From Cryptomeria japonica (taxonomy: Eukaryota > Streptophyta > Pinopsida > Cupressales > Cupressaceae): 64,000 nucleotides of DNA. The stretch is from positions 141,612,897 to 141,676,896 of the forward strand of contig NC_081407.1 of NCBI RefSeq assembly GCF_030272615.1, written 5' to 3'. Below the pieces are notes generated by a model. That model ran no database searches. It was not told the DNA's origin and saw only the letters and a program-made list of their open reading frames with translations. A program made the translations under genes and the position numbers. Of the stretch, positions 22,417 through 35,237 are shown piece after piece (the stretch's first letter is position 1; every line of letters starts with the position of its first letter).

Positions 22417-25400
22417 ATGGTTCCCAAGATGCAAAAACCTGTTGTAGTTGAGACTATTGAGAAGCCCTCACTAAAGTATTCCTTACCTCCCAAAGTGGCA
22501 TCTAAACCCTATGAAAAAACTGCATTTTCTCTTATTCCGAATAGGGTTTTGTTGGTTGAAGATGTCAGATTTTACACTAAGTGTCGTGTTGAAGAGCTAG
22601 GTCATACCGAAATTAAAGACATGTATGATGAATTATGCAGCGATGGAATCCTGGATAGTAAGTATGAGCATATCAAAGTTAAGGGATTGGCCGAAGCCCT
22701 AACCTATCCTCGAGTTTTCAAACCCCAATGGGTCAAATTTCTCTTGAGCAGAGTGCATGACGACTTTATGTGGTTAGAGGATCAACCATTCAAAATCACC
22801 AAGGAGATTGTTCACATAATAACCGGATACCCTATATACGACCATGCTCGAGCACAGAAGATGATTTCACAGAAGGAATTGATAACTTTTACGAGAGTTG
22901 AGTCTGATTGTAGAGGTCTGAAGTTGAATAATGTAACTGATGAAGAACTAAAGTTTGCAATTAGATTCATTGGTTATTGTTTCTTTCAATCGGCAAGAGA
23001 AAACAGTGTACCGTGTGCAGCTGTAGATTTGGCCTTTAAAATTGTGAAAAGGGGTATGAAAGTTGATTTATGTGAAGTATTGTTGATGAACCTTTTTGAA
23101 AATCTCAACACAATAAGGAAACCTAAGAAGAATAACACTGCTAACACACTAAAATTTGGGTCACTCTTAGTGTGTATGTTCTTTTATTTTCAGAAGTTCT
23201 TTCCTTCAGTCGGTAACATCGTTCGGGAATTACACCGACCAATAACCCATCAAATAAATGACTTTATCAATCAACTAGGTGATAACTTCAATGAGATAAT
23301 GGATGATTACTTTAACAAATTTCAGGAAAAGATGCATAACAGGTATAGGATCCCACCTCAGTTAGTGGAAAAATATAAGGATGCTATATGTTTTGAAGTG
23401 GACACCGACTACTGTTATGTGAATGCAGTAGAACCCAGAACTCAATCTTTACCGCCTATGGGTTATGAGATTGATTTTGATATTACTCAACAACAGATAG
23501 ATGCCTTTCTGGCACTTCCAAGGCACTCGACCGAGATCAGGTATGGTACCTATGAAGAGGTAAAAGAAAAAGTAAAAATGAACATTCTGGTACCAAAGGC
23601 CACCAGAAAAGCCACTAAAATGATCAAAGATTTAACTGAGAAATTTGGAGAAGGTTCGACCTCCACACCTACTAAGCCAGCAGGTAGGAAAGATGATCAA
23701 CTTTCAATTAAGGAAGAATCTAAAGCTCAAGAAGCAGCAATTACACTGAGCACCGAATTGCCAAAGGGTAAAATTTTGAAAAGAAAGAAATAGGATACAA
23801 CTAAGGTATCACCGACTCCACCAGTTAAGCGACCTAACACTAGATCATATGTTGTATCACCCGGTAAGAGGCAGGAAAATGTTGAATTGCCTAAAGTTAC
23901 AAAGACTTATAGAAAGTCGACCAGGAGACTCATTTTGAATAAGGAGTCAAGTGACACTGAATCTGAAGATCCAAATAAATTTCAAATTGTTAAAAGTACA
24001 AAGGAAGATGTACACAGTGTTGATAATTTTTGTGCAAAATTGAAACAATATGGTGGATTTGGATCATTTAGGTATGTAAAATATGACTCTCGAACAGAAG
24101 AAGAGAAGAGGCAAATAGAAGAGTCAGTAGTGTGTACACTTCTCAAATTCCGAGTAGTTCCATTGGAAGTAACTAATTTTTTTCCAAAAGCATTGTACTC
24201 TCATATTGACAACAGATGGAAATATGCTATGGACTTGGAGAAACAAGTAAGAGAAAGAGTTTTGGTACATCTCTTTCCAGACACGTTAGTTGATGATATA
24301 AGAAAACATTTGAAAAACTAAAAGACAAATTTTCAAGTCAAGCAAAGGGCCTTGAAAATGATGAATGGTCTTTATCTTGAAGTAGAGAAGGAAACTAAAG
24401 AAAAATGGCAAGACATATTCAAAATTCAAACTGAAGAGACTCAAGGTGAAGTGGAAATAGTTGACATCACCGAGCAAGATCCTGCTTCAACCATTCAACT
24501 AGATGAGGATGTCATGGACACTGAGGCACAAGAAGAAGAGATGATAGAAGGAAATGCCTATGCCAAGCTGGTATCAAGTGAATCAGTTTTGGAACAGGTT
24601 AAGTCCTATCCTCCAGTAACTCAACAAGTGTCAACCGAGCAACCGAGCAGACACCGAACAAGGCAAAGAGGATCAAAAGGCTACACAAGGTGAATCTACC
24701 TCTCAGGCCACAGGCAAGAAAACTTATCAAGCTCCTGCAAGCACTGAAATTGTTGTCACTGAGACCCCAAGCAAGGAAACACCGAAGGATACAACAGAGG
24801 CTTCAGGAACCGACAAAAGTGTTGCTCCCACCGAGCAACATACTGAGGAAGAACAAGCCTCCAAAGCCATCGTACTCGTTCAACTGGTGAAGGAATCATC
24901 ATCCAAAGAGAAGAAAGCAGAGAAGCACAGTTTTAAAATAGATCTGTCAGTGTTGCCAAATGTTGACATTTCAAAACTAAAAGGGCAAGCACTTATTGAA
25001 TTCAGAGAGCTGTGTAAAGCCAAAGCAGAACAGGAAAAACATATAGCTATTCAAAAGAAGAACCGAGTACTTTAGAAGGTCAAAGCATTATTGACAGACA
25101 TGCTACCTGAAGCTATCGTGAATAAAGATGCTGCCATCCATATGCAACTGGATGAACTACTCACTCAATTAGAAGCATCAGGAGTAGACACATCAAAATA
25201 CCTTAGCAAATTAAAAGACAAAGAGCTAACTAGCAAGATGATTGAAGAAGTGCAGAAAGCAATTGCTATAGGTAAAGTCAAGCTTGTTGGATTCATTGCA
25301 GAGTTATCCCCTCAACTCAAGCACATTATTTATTTATCCCAGAAGTTATGTACATTTTCTTTCTTTATTAAAGATATCAAGCATAAGACCGAAGTCATTG

Positions 25401-25777
25401 AAAAAGAGATTACCGATCTCTCAAATAAATTGACTACCAAGCCAAATTCTATTTAGAATTTTTATACAAAGCTACAAATGGCTTAGTAGTTAGAACTTCA
25501 GAATGAAGAGCACAAAATAAGGATGGATATTATGACTCTTCAAACATTATTTATTCCCCATTTATCATTCATTCAAGAGCAGATCAACCGAGCTACCCAA
25601 TTATCCACTCAACTAGAGGGAAGCACTTTAGATGGTTTGATTTCATTGTCAGCTGATATTACCGCTCATAATTCTTTAATGGAAAGTGTCAAGGATGCAC
25701 TTACCAATGCTCTCAACAATGCTCGTACCAAGTATAAATCTATTTTTGACCAGTTGCCCCCACCTAATGGTAACTAG
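22417..25777 (+). pseudogene. Retroelement accessory ORF, about 1,119 codons in ancestral form
   Basis: First open segment 22417-23793 (458 codons). The same frame resumes at 23794 and 24322 after single stops (TAG 23791-23793, TAA 24319-24321). One frameshift occurs near 24680, then the frame is open with TAG stops at 25073, 25454 and near 25486, ending 25777. The N-terminal 350 residues look globular and include HDDFMWLEDQPFKITKEIV and FGSLLVCMFFYFQKFFPSVG. A Lys/Glu/Thr-rich linker follows, and the last 250 residues are rich in heptad-like Leu/Lys/Glu. No protease, RT or integrase motif. It ends about 290 bp before the polypurine tract. It resembles accessory proteins of plant LTR elements (compare the LTR ORF at 45930-47762). 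Function unknown. Confidence 0.7.
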
Positions 25778-26070
25778 TTTTGATGTTTGTCAAAAAGGGA
25801 GTGTGTACCGAGTATACAGAGTACAGAGTTTTCAGAGTTTTATCCTATCTACCGAAGTGTACAGATGACATTGTCAGGGGGAGCATGGAACATCAGGAGC
25901 ATGCAAATCAAGTTATGTACAACATATTGATAAGGGATGTACAACATATTGATAAGGGGAGTATGTATTTAAACAAATGTATATACTGCCATTTTAGTCA
26001 AATTTTATAAGTATATAGATTTTGTATTATGACTTTGAAAGGAGTTTTGTCAAACATACCAAACTAATGT

Positions 26071-26083
26071 CAAAAGGGGAGAT
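26071..26083 (+). other. Polypurine tract
   Basis: CAAAAGGGGAGAT immediately before the TGTTA start of the LTR, the standard plus-strand priming layout of plant LTR elements. Confidence 0.85.
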
Positions 26084-26797
26084 TGTTACTATTTAATAAG
26101 TTGTCATTAGTTTTATGTCCAAAGTCATCCTATATACTCTAGTCGGTTAATACTACCGAAATATTCAGTTGGTATGTACTAAGGCTGTCAGTTATAGAAG
26201 AAAGACTAGTCACCAAGAAGGTTTTTCTGAAAACAGCTTAAGGGACAGAGTATACAGAAGACTTCACCGAGTTGATCTATCAATTACCGAGGGATGCTAT
26301 GAGCAAGGTAATTTCACATTGAGCACATAGAGTCTGCTATAACATTCCAGATGTAAAGTTGCAGATATTTGTAAAGATTTTTGAAGTATAAATTGTAAAG
26401 CCTTTAACCAAGTACAACATTTTGTAAAAGTGTTTGTAAAGTCCTTTAGCAAGGTAGATGTAAAGATCTCGATACTCCTAACAGGGTAAGCTATCAGAAA
26501 TAGCTAAACATGTAGCTCTAATCGAGCAACCTTTATTATTGCAGTAGTGAAGTTGTGGGTGCCATCTCCACCGCAATTTTTCTCTCTAACAAAGAGTCTG
26601 CGTAATCAAAATATTTGTGTTATGGAGTGAAATGTGTATGGATGTTATTTTTATGATTATGTTTTAGCTTTATATATTATGAGATCAGCTATACACAGTT
26701 TATGTTTATCAGTAAGATTGTTTTTTGAAGAAAAGTTTTGAAGTACTGATTCACCCCTCCCCTCTCAGCACATTGGCTTTCCTCGTTGGACCTAACA
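26084..26797 (+). mobile_element. 714-bp 3' LTR
   Basis: Begins TGTTAC and ends CCTAACA, a short terminal inverted repeat TGTTA/TAACA. The CCTCCCCTCTCAGC stretch shortly before the end is common near LTR ends of plant elements. Copy B of the segmental duplication starts at the next base. Confidence 0.85.
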
Positions 26798-29700
26798 CAA
26801 AATTAACCTTCAATGCCTATTTCAACCAACCCACCTATGTACCCTTCAATGTGGAGAGTGGATGCTATAAATCACAATTCAGATACAACCAACAAAATAC
26901 AACCTTAAGAGCCTTATTTCGGCCAACCCACCTATGGACCCTTCAATACCAAAAGTAGCTTATACAAATCACACTTTATTGGATATTTCATAAAACCATA
27001 CAACTCTTTCTTTATTGTTAGAGATAGTGGATACTAGCCCTCCACCCTCCCTTGTTTTGAGCCTTTGGAGGATGGTATTTCATGGAAGATCGTTCAAAGG
27101 AGGAGAAATCTTCCTAACATGCTTGTGTCTCTCACACCCAAGTTAAAAGTGCTTGGAGCATTAGTAAAGGACCAAGTTAAAAGGTTACTTTTTTGTTGTT
27201 TTCAATCTTTGGGCAACTTGTCTTATCTTGTAAAGGATTTCGAAAGCCCTTTTACCTATATAATAATAAAACAAAAAGCAATTTTCATATTTCTCTTTCA
27301 ATAGTGTAAAATCTATAAATTCTATTCTTATAGATAAGTAAACAATCTTATATTAAGGGTTCATGATCTACCTTGTATCATTGTTTTCAACAATTTGTAT
27401 ATTAAAATTTTAATTCGTGAAAGAAAGTATATATAATTTTACATTAACTGAGAATTAGTGAATATTAATTTAAATATATAATTCTCTGTAAATCACCATT
27501 ATCTTGTAACTCTAATGTATATAGGATTAAATCAAATACAATCTAAACAAATATACATGTAGAAGATTTTCATAAACACTTTTTTTTTTTTTTTGAAGAG
27601 AATCCAAATGTATTTATATTATGTTTAAATAGAGCTTGAACAAATTCTCAAGATTCACCAAACAAACAATTTTCTAATTTTAAATACAAATATATAATTC
27701 ATGAAAAAATGAAATTTTTTATGTCTTCAATAGCTTTACAAAGGATAAACATGTTTTAAGAATATAAACTTTCCACACTTGGATAATTAAGAGTCCCTCC
27801 CTCAAAAGAGGAAGCTTAATTTCATGAATATTTTCTAATTCATAATAATTACTTGTCATTTCATTAGAGATGACCATAAGGCCATTCATTTACCTACTAA
27901 ATTGAGAAATAGACATTTTAGACTAGAATATTGTTGGGAGTAAATGAGCTACTAACAACTTCAGCACTAACATTCACCAAACACACAAATTTATAAATTT
28001 GATGAAAATACAAATATATAATTCATGAAAAAATGAAATCTTTGATGTCTTCAATAGATTTACAAAAGATTAACATGTTTTAAGAGTACAAGCTTTCCAC
28101 CCTTGAAGAATTAAGGGTCCCTCCCTTTAAAGAGGAAGTTTAATGTCATGATTATTCTCTAATTCATAATAATTACTTGTCATTTTGTTAGAGATGACTA
28201 TAAGGCCATTCATTAAGCTAACAAATTGAAGAGGAATAGACATTTTAGAGTGGAAGAATGTTGCCAGTCAACGAACTACTAACAACTTCAACACTAGACA
28301 CATGAATTGAATTCCCCTCAAGTTGAAGCATGATACTACCAAGTATTTGTAACATTAATTTATTAAATTCATTTTCATTCAAAACTCCCCCTTCATCAGC
28401 TCTCACCATTTTAAAAACTTCTGAAATCACTTCATCCATCTGCATACATTCACAACAAATTTCTCATTAATAAATTCTTACAATTGTCATATTATGTTTT
28501 TACATATATCCATACAAACATCTTAGTAAATATCTAGCCATATGTTCAAGTATGATGACACTAACATTTTTAATTCTTTAAAAAAAAACATAAATGAGAA
28601 ATATGACCTTCAAGTAATTCTCAAAAGAAGATCACACTTCTTACAAAGAAAAGAAAGGAATCTAAAGCTACTCAGGATTATTATTCTTAAGTTTTGAATG
28701 TTGCATTCATTGAAATTCACTTTCTAAATGTGTTTAATTGAGCCAATGGAATATAGTTCACTCTTCTCCACCCTTGGCAATGATGTGGCCATTTCACTCT
28801 TCTAGTTTTAGGGTGATGGATTCTCATCTTGTTTATTGCTGGTTGAATAAAGATAAGCAAAGACCTTGAAATTTGTTGTCTTTCCTCCTAAAGCTAGGAT
28901 TGTTATAATGATTATCTCCTATAAGATGTATATATTTCTCCAGGGTTTTTTAGTATGTCATCTGGTTTTCTTGGTCTGAACTGCTATAGCTTGCTCATGT
29001 TTGAAACATTTTTTTATTAATATACATGGGAGCAATTTCGTAGTTGTAATTTATCTGTAAAAAATTTCACATATTTACATAGAACTATCCTTCTAATGAA
29101 TTTTGATGTACAATTGAAATTCATTATTAAAAAATTGTAAAGACAAATCTGGATTTATTATTTAGAATGATAATGATTACAATGTAAATCACATTCTTCA
29201 TAATCCTATAATTTTTTAAGTTTATAACAGATTGTCTTATTTTAGCAACATGTTATCGAGCATGTGAAAAATGAATTTATTACATTAATTTGAAATCATC
29301 ATTGTTGTCTTTTCTATTCATGCCTTAAATAAATTATAAATAGTATTCTGAAATTGAACTTAATCTTACTTTATCAATTTCATAAATTTTGACTATATAT
29401 TTGAATCTATCATAAATTTGATAAGGGAAAAAACACTTCTACTTGCTACTAGACTTATTCAAATAAAAAAACAGTCCATAAAAAAGATATTGTTATTAAT
29501 GTCAACATAAGTGTAATACCTGTTCAATGGCTCCTACAGGGGGCAAAGCAACTGAAGGGGCCAAATTATCTAATCCCACTCGAAGATATTTTCTTGGAAG
29601 AGCTCCATGCTTATCTTTTGGTAGGGATTTCCAAGTCATCTGCAGCGCCTGCCAGGACCCACAAAAATCCACAAAATGTCAACATTGTTTTATTTTATTT

Positions 29701-30325
29701 CTCTACTAAGTGTTAATAAACTCACTCCTTAATTTAGATGTTCTATTTCATTACCTTTTCCAGTTCAGATTTTTGATGCAACAATCGTGCCACACCTTTC
29801 CCATCATAAGTCTTTTCACTACGCGCCACAGTGATTGGTGTAGCCTTCAATTGGAATGCAGCATGTTCCACCACCTTCTTGAAAATCTCTATGAAGTCCA
29901 ACTGGTTCAAATCTCCACATGGTGCTTGCAAATCTATACAAGTGGCTTGCGATTTGATCGCTGGATTTACTATATGTTTCATCACCTGCCACAAAGAGAG
30001 GATTCGAAAGCATTTGATTACAAGTAAATTTAAAATAAAAGATCGTTTTTTAATGGCAATGACTTAAAGTTGTCATAAAAAGGAGTTTTGAATAAGTAAA
30101 TGAAGCTTGGATAAAACAAAATAAGAAATAAGAAATGGATTTTAGGTATTTCTATATTTAAGTAATTGCTATGGTTTATTGTATTCATATCTTTAAAAAA
30201 AAAAGAGCAATGGAGACAAATAAATGGTCTAAAATTGTCATCAAAGAAGTTTTGAATGAGAGGACGAAGACTTGGATAAAACAAAGGAAAAAATAAGAAA
30301 TGAACCAATAGAATATCCTATTGAT
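26798..30325. repeat. Segmental duplication, copy B
   Basis: Counterpart of 18283-22020. It continues without a break into the rest of intron 2, exons 2 and 1 and the promoter of EF-hand copy B, so B represents the ancestral arrangement and A the truncated copy. Confidence 0.9.
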
Positions 30326-31707
30326 TGTGTATCCAAATAATAATAGACAAAAAAGAATTTTGTCATGAATAAATTCCACTTTATTATGTAAAAAAAAATC
30401 AAGAAAAAAGAAGGAATATTATCTTTATGAATTTAACTCTACATATAATTACCACAAGAAGTTTATATAGGGGCAAACATCACTTTGAGAGCACAGATTC
30501 TCATATATCTCAATCACATGCTAATTGTAGTCAACTTCAATGTGAAACAAAAAGATAGAAGACACTAAACAGAAAGTAAAAAGGAAAGAAAAATATTATG
30601 TTTTTTCATTATAAAACAAGTAGATGAAAGAAACCAAAAGGAAAATTTGAAATATATATATATATTCTTTTCAGACATAACAATAGAGTCGAACAAACAT
30701 CTTATTTAAAAAGTAAAACTTAAATTGATATTCAAACAAGAGATGTGAATACTTCAACACTTTCTTTACATGATAGTAGATCACTTATCCCATAACTTTG
30801 ATCTTGCACACATTAAAAACCTTCTATTCAATCCTACAAATCAATAAAATTCACCATCTCAAACTACACTATTAACAAATAATTATTCAGAACAATTTTT
30901 GCAATTCCTTTCTTAAGCAATAAAGAACAAAAAAAATCTCTTTCTTACAGTTTCATCTGATGTAGGAGGCATGCCCTTGTCAACAGGGACATTTCCCAAA
31001 GCTTGAATTAAAAATGTTTCTATGGTTTTCTCTCCTTGGTCTGTTGACAACTGAGTATACATAGCCACTGCATCTGCCTCAAACTCAGAGCTGTTGACAT
31101 AGCATTGCAATTCTTGGCCAGTGAGGGTTTGAAGACAGATTGGATCCCTTGCCAGTCCATCCGCCATGCCCATGAGGAAGTCGGCCAGAACAGAGCTAAA
31201 TTCTTCTTTGCTTATATGCTCCTTCCCAAGTAAAAACTCTTTGGTCACCTGAATTCAAAGAAAAAACCAAAATTGAAATCTTAAAAGTCTTTTTTTTTTT
31301 CTCTTTGTTTTGACGATAGATTATAGATTACAGAATATGATCCCAAACATTAATACAAAAATCTCGAATACAATTGAATTTAAAAACTAGATACTCTATA
31401 AATTACAAAAATCTCTTAACATTGATTTTAAAAATCAACAGAGGAACTGTAACTTATATGATTCTAAGCATACCTCTTCATAAATGTGATCACAGTCCGG
31501 TGAAGAGCCCCTGGATGGCAAGCCCAGGGCTATGCCAATGTTGGAGACAATAGGCTGAAGCTCCTCCACACTCAAGTTCCCATTTTTATCTTTATCCAAC
31601 ACACAGAATTTCTCTTCCACATAGCTCTGGAAGGCCTCTTTATTCTCCACCAGCTGCCTGATTTGAGATCCATCGACCACAGTAGCTGTACTCACACTGC
31701 TCTCCAT
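28245..31707 (-). CDS. EF-hand calcium-binding protein, complete five-exon gene (copy B)
   Basis: Exon 1 31707-31474 (78 codons), exon 2 31248-30949 (100), exon 3 29985-29755 (77), exon 4 29648-29520 (43), exon 5 28439-28245 (64 plus stop): 362 residues. All four introns have GT/AG ends in phase 0. The start ATG sits in AACATGG. Residues 38-49 form a canonical calcium loop, DKDKNGNLSVEE, with Asp1, Asp3, Asn5, Gly6 and Glu12. Weaker EF-like units occur at about residues 85-103 (GKEHISKEEF), in exon 4 (PKDKHGALPRKY) and in exon 5 (RADEGGVLNENEF). No signal peptide or membrane segment. Plant EF-hand proteins with an IYEEV-type exon 1 end and PVDKGMPP core are known; soluble calcium sensing is the likely role. 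Probably the only complete copy here. Confidence 0.93.
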
Positions 31708-32215
31708 GTTTTCCTGGAAAAATATTTGTTCTGTTCAATTGCTCGAAAGGCTGTGAAAAAACCCTAATTGTAGCCATTCCAACATTTATGGTCATTCCTA
31801 ATCGTACAGACGTGATGGAATTCTACAGAATCTGTACACGTGAACAGTCCACTTCAAAGCATATCCTGCCGACTCGAAAGTTTGAATCCTTTACACGCGT
31901 CTCGCATTCATGGAAAACCCTAACTTTGAGTTCTTCTGGCAGACCTATCGAAAAAGACCGGAAACCCACCATTCCAGGCGTGTCTGGCTGCTGGTCTGTG
32001 CCATTTTCTGAGTGTTTGTACACGATAACAACTGGAGAACCAATGGCTTCCACAGATTTGCTGCCACGACAGGATTCGAAAGTGTGGGCTTTCCTCAGAG
32101 CTTTCAATTTGTGTACCAAAAAAGAGGGTTTTGTCGTTGGAAGATCAATTACGTTTGTTTGCATTAAAATCACACTGACGCGTGGAGATGTCGAGTGATT
32201 TTTAACAGGTTTGGA
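31708..32215 (-). promoter_or_regulatory. Promoter/5' UTR of EF-hand copy B
   Basis: Shares blocks with the copy 1 promoter, including ACCGG(A)AACCCACCATTCCAGG and CACTGACGCGTGGAGAT (ACGCGT at 32178-32183). A second ACGCGT lies at 31895-31900. ACGCGT matches the CAMTA-type CGCG box. Long ORFs on both strands (31788-32198 plus, 31823-32221 minus) are not conserved as frames in copy 1 and are rejected as genes. Confidence 0.5.
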
Positions 32216-32379
32216 AACCATGCCACCGCCAGCGCATATGTCATGTTGTCAATCATGACATGCTCTCAGTAGAGGTTTAAAAATTCACTAGGTACCATTT
32301 CCACTCTAAAATACATTTTAGATTTGAACTCTTCTCTTTTTCTTTTATAAAAGGACATTTTTATTCCTTTATTGTTTTT

Positions 32380-32480
32380 CGATTTTGTGTGTAAACTTTT
32401 ATCATCGTCGTTTCAAATCACATTCATGATGAATCATGGAGTGATATAAATTTATACATATAATTGAATCCAGAAGCAAT
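32380..32480. mobile_element. Short foldback MITE, degraded
   Basis: GATTTTGTGTGTAAAC...TTTCAAATCACATTCATGATGAATCATGG...ATAATTGAATCCAGAAGC has the same ends and core as the foldbacks at 10209-10402 and 9250-9458, but is shorter and more diverged. Confidence 0.5.
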
Positions 32481-34400
32481 AAGTGAATAATAGAATGGAT
32501 TGTGAAAGGACATTTTTAATCAAAATTTACAAGAGAAGAAATTTTATCAGCAAGGATTAGGGCAGCTTGTTGTTTGCTTCTTAGCTTTGTTGGTTAATGG
32601 TTCTTTTGTGGTTGTTGTACAGGCTGTTTGGTTTTTGTGGATGCCATAAAAAATTTGTATTCATTCATTCAAGCTTTTGATTTGTCTAGTTTTTTAGGTG
32701 GTTCATCTTAAATCACATTTATAGATGGGTATTATTAAGAAGCTAGTGTGATTTCATATGAACCACTTAAACAAGTCAAAGCTTAGATTGTGTTGTTTAG
32801 ATCAAAATTTAAAAAAATATTTACTTTACTCTTTAACATCTTTTTTTTTTTAAAATTTAAAATTTATTAGTCAAGTGTCACATCCCCACGTTAGCTACCT
32901 ACATGGTGGAATAAACTAAACAAAATAAATGCAAATTTAATGAATGGCGGACCATATGTATACGATGCTTGTTGGCCGCATCATCTTTAAAAGGCATGGT
33001 TGTCCATCTAAGCACATAGATATCTAGTCAAAATGGAGGAAGATCTATTACTTTAGGAGATGACTTGTAATTATGAGGAGAGGGGTGTACGTGTGTAGGG
33101 GGTGGCCAACCATTAATAAGGCATGGTGTTCATGTCTTTTACATCATTCCATATGAAAAATCTTGGGGAAAAGACAAGAGTATACACAACAACTCTTAAA
33201 ATGCCGCAACACCTCCAGAATAAGATATACAAGTCTGGATGAAAGGGAGAATATTGAAAATGGCTTGAGAAGGAAGAGTATGGAGTGTGGAGGAAAGGAG
33301 AGGGGATTTGAAGGCTACACAGAAGAGGAGAAGGTTGGATCAAGAGACCAATGGGTCATTGGTGATTCCCAAGCAGGTAGAAGGTGATCATGGAATCATG
33401 GACATGACATGACAGATTGGGAAAAGAAAATATCTTTAGGGTAATGTATTTCCCAAGAATGTTGGAATTGCAAAACCAATTTGTGAACAAGGCTGAGAAA
33501 CTTTCTAGCAAGGGTGATTGATAGGCATAAAGAGCCAAACCATAAGTTGTTGTTTGTGAACACCCTACTTGTGATGGAAAGGTAGCCGGTGTGAGCTCAT
33601 GAAAAGGTTAAGGAAAAATGTTTGGTGGAGATGAACAATAACTTGGGCATCCATAAAAGAAAAAGAGAGAAAAAAAGACATAGCATGAGGGAGAAGAGCA
33701 GAAGAATCATGGATAAAGGGCACATGGATGGAAGAGAGGGATATGCAAAGGAAGGAGGAGGAAGCTTGGATGTGAGGAGGATAAATGTTATAGTGAAGGA
33801 GGGTAAATGGCGTTATTTTGGACAGGAAAATACCATGCAACATGAGAGAAGAGGTGAAAACTAAGAAAAATGGAAGGAGAAGTGGCCTACCAGGTGAGTG
33901 GAAGGCATTGCAACTACCTAGACAGACATACATGAAGAAATAGTAAGAAAGAAAAGGCTTCAGAAATGTTTGGAATTATAGACCTAGAAGGTTTTCACAC
34001 CTGCATCAAAATTATCTTCATCATGAGATGAGTATTCGTTCACAATTGTTTCACTTTTCTGAAGACAGTACTTAATTCTAATTTATTCACTTTTTGAAAA
34101 AGGGAATGGATCTATTAAGTTTGGATTTGTCTCAATGATGCATTATATATTTTCTCCAAGTTATGAATTGCTTTCTTAATGAAATTTTGTTAGCAACCTA
34201 GATGTCATGTCTAAGCGTAGGAATTGCCCAAATAAGAGACCTCCAATAATTTCATAAGAGACCTTAAATAATTTGGGTTCCCTAAATATGTTGATCATAT
34301 AATTATTAATTTCTAGCTGTGGTAAATGCTCATTGCATGTCTATTTAAGATGGTAATAAGGAGGCCACTATTATGTTTGTAAATTTGGTATTATCTTATT
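32480..34400. other. Intergenic DNA, no gene recognised
   Basis: AT-rich with a purine-rich patch at about 33640-33780. Overlapping ORFs on both strands (33113-33387, 33565-33933) have no family-like sequence. Confidence 0.5.
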
Positions 34401-34499
34401 GTAGACTATATGTTAAGCAGGAGCATCCCCGATTCATAACAATTTTGCACCAACCAAAAACATTTTCTTTTTGTTTTGTTTTTTGTTTGCAGTTTCAAC

Positions 34500-35223
34500 A
34501 TTTCTTTCTGTGTGTCCCAGTTTTGGCTCACTGGATCCTATGGAGTTGGATTCTACTTGAAGACTTGATCATCTTTCTTATTTCCAGACCGCATTGCATT
34601 TGGATCATTTTTTGACAAGATATTGCTATCGGTTTCCTTGACAGTTTCTTGTTACCAACTGACAGTTTCTTGTTACCGGTTGCCTGGACCTATTTTGGTG
34701 ATCTAACAGAACCCCTTCCGAAGCTTGCAGAGCCTTGGGCATTGATTATGATGTTCCTTGGCATGTGATTGACCTTTTCCCATGATCTAAACTTCATCCT
34801 TGGATTTTCCGGAGGAATCTCTTGGCAGAGGCCGACCTTGTTGATTTGACACGTTAGGTCTTGTTCTTCGGGTTTTGATCCCTTTTTGGGTCGACCAGAT
34901 CCTTTGGATCGTATATATAATTGTAATTGTGCATTATGATGTAATCAATCGAAGAATCAAGTAGCTAGACTGAGCATAGAAGATAGATCTTAAGATTCAA
35001 GGTCTCGGTTGTGACCTATTCTATATTTGAGCATGTTCTAGCAGGCCTATGAGTTGGTTATGTTGTAACCCGATTGTTACCTGTTGGATATAATAAATTT
35101 TCATGTTATAATACAATCTATTCTACATTGCCTCCATCATATCTTTGTGTTTCCGTTGGGTTACTCTTGTTGACCGGTCCGGATTGATCTCTTTGAGGCC
35201 CCTCCTAACCGGTGACTGCTTCA
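34500..35223 (+). mobile_element. Probable LTR ending before a primer-binding site
   Basis: Rich in CCGGT/ACCGG words, with a candidate TATATATAA (about 34911) and leader. Ends CTGCTTCA at 35223, two bases before the primer site. The left edge is not defined. Confidence 0.45.
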
Positions 35224-35225
35224 AG

Positions 35226-35237
35226 TGGTATCAAAGT
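35226..35237 (+). other. Primer-binding site (initiator-Met tRNA type)
   Basis: TGGTATCAAAGT differs by two bases from TGGTATCAGAGC, the usual site of plant LTR elements primed by initiator-Met tRNA, and lies two bases after an LTR-like CA end. Only about 150 bp later (35380-35395) a GATGCAGGAGCATCGG block resembles a pol/3' LTR junction, suggesting a drastically deleted or non-autonomous element. Confidence 0.6.

Larger units (their letters stand above)
22021..26797 (+). mobile_element. 3' part of an LTR retroelement with an accessory ORF
   Basis: Order on the plus strand: about 400 bp leader, accessory ORF (22417-25777), polypurine tract CAAAAGGGGAGAT (26071-26083), and a 3' LTR (26084-26797) starting TGTTA and ending TAACA. 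No 5' LTR, primer site, gag or pol was found. The left edge abuts EF-hand intron 2 of copy A without a target duplication, so it is a deletion or recombination junction. The right edge abuts duplication copy B. Confidence 0.85.

Noticed and set aside
31788-32221. Overlapping ORFs of 136 (plus) and 132 (minus) codons upstream of EF-hand copy B
   Set aside because: They lie in the promoter block shared with copy 1, where neither frame is kept. Sequence similarity there is better explained by regulatory DNA.
33113-33933. Overlapping ORFs on both strands
   Set aside because: No motif, no conservation in the window, and composition like the surrounding intergenic DNA.
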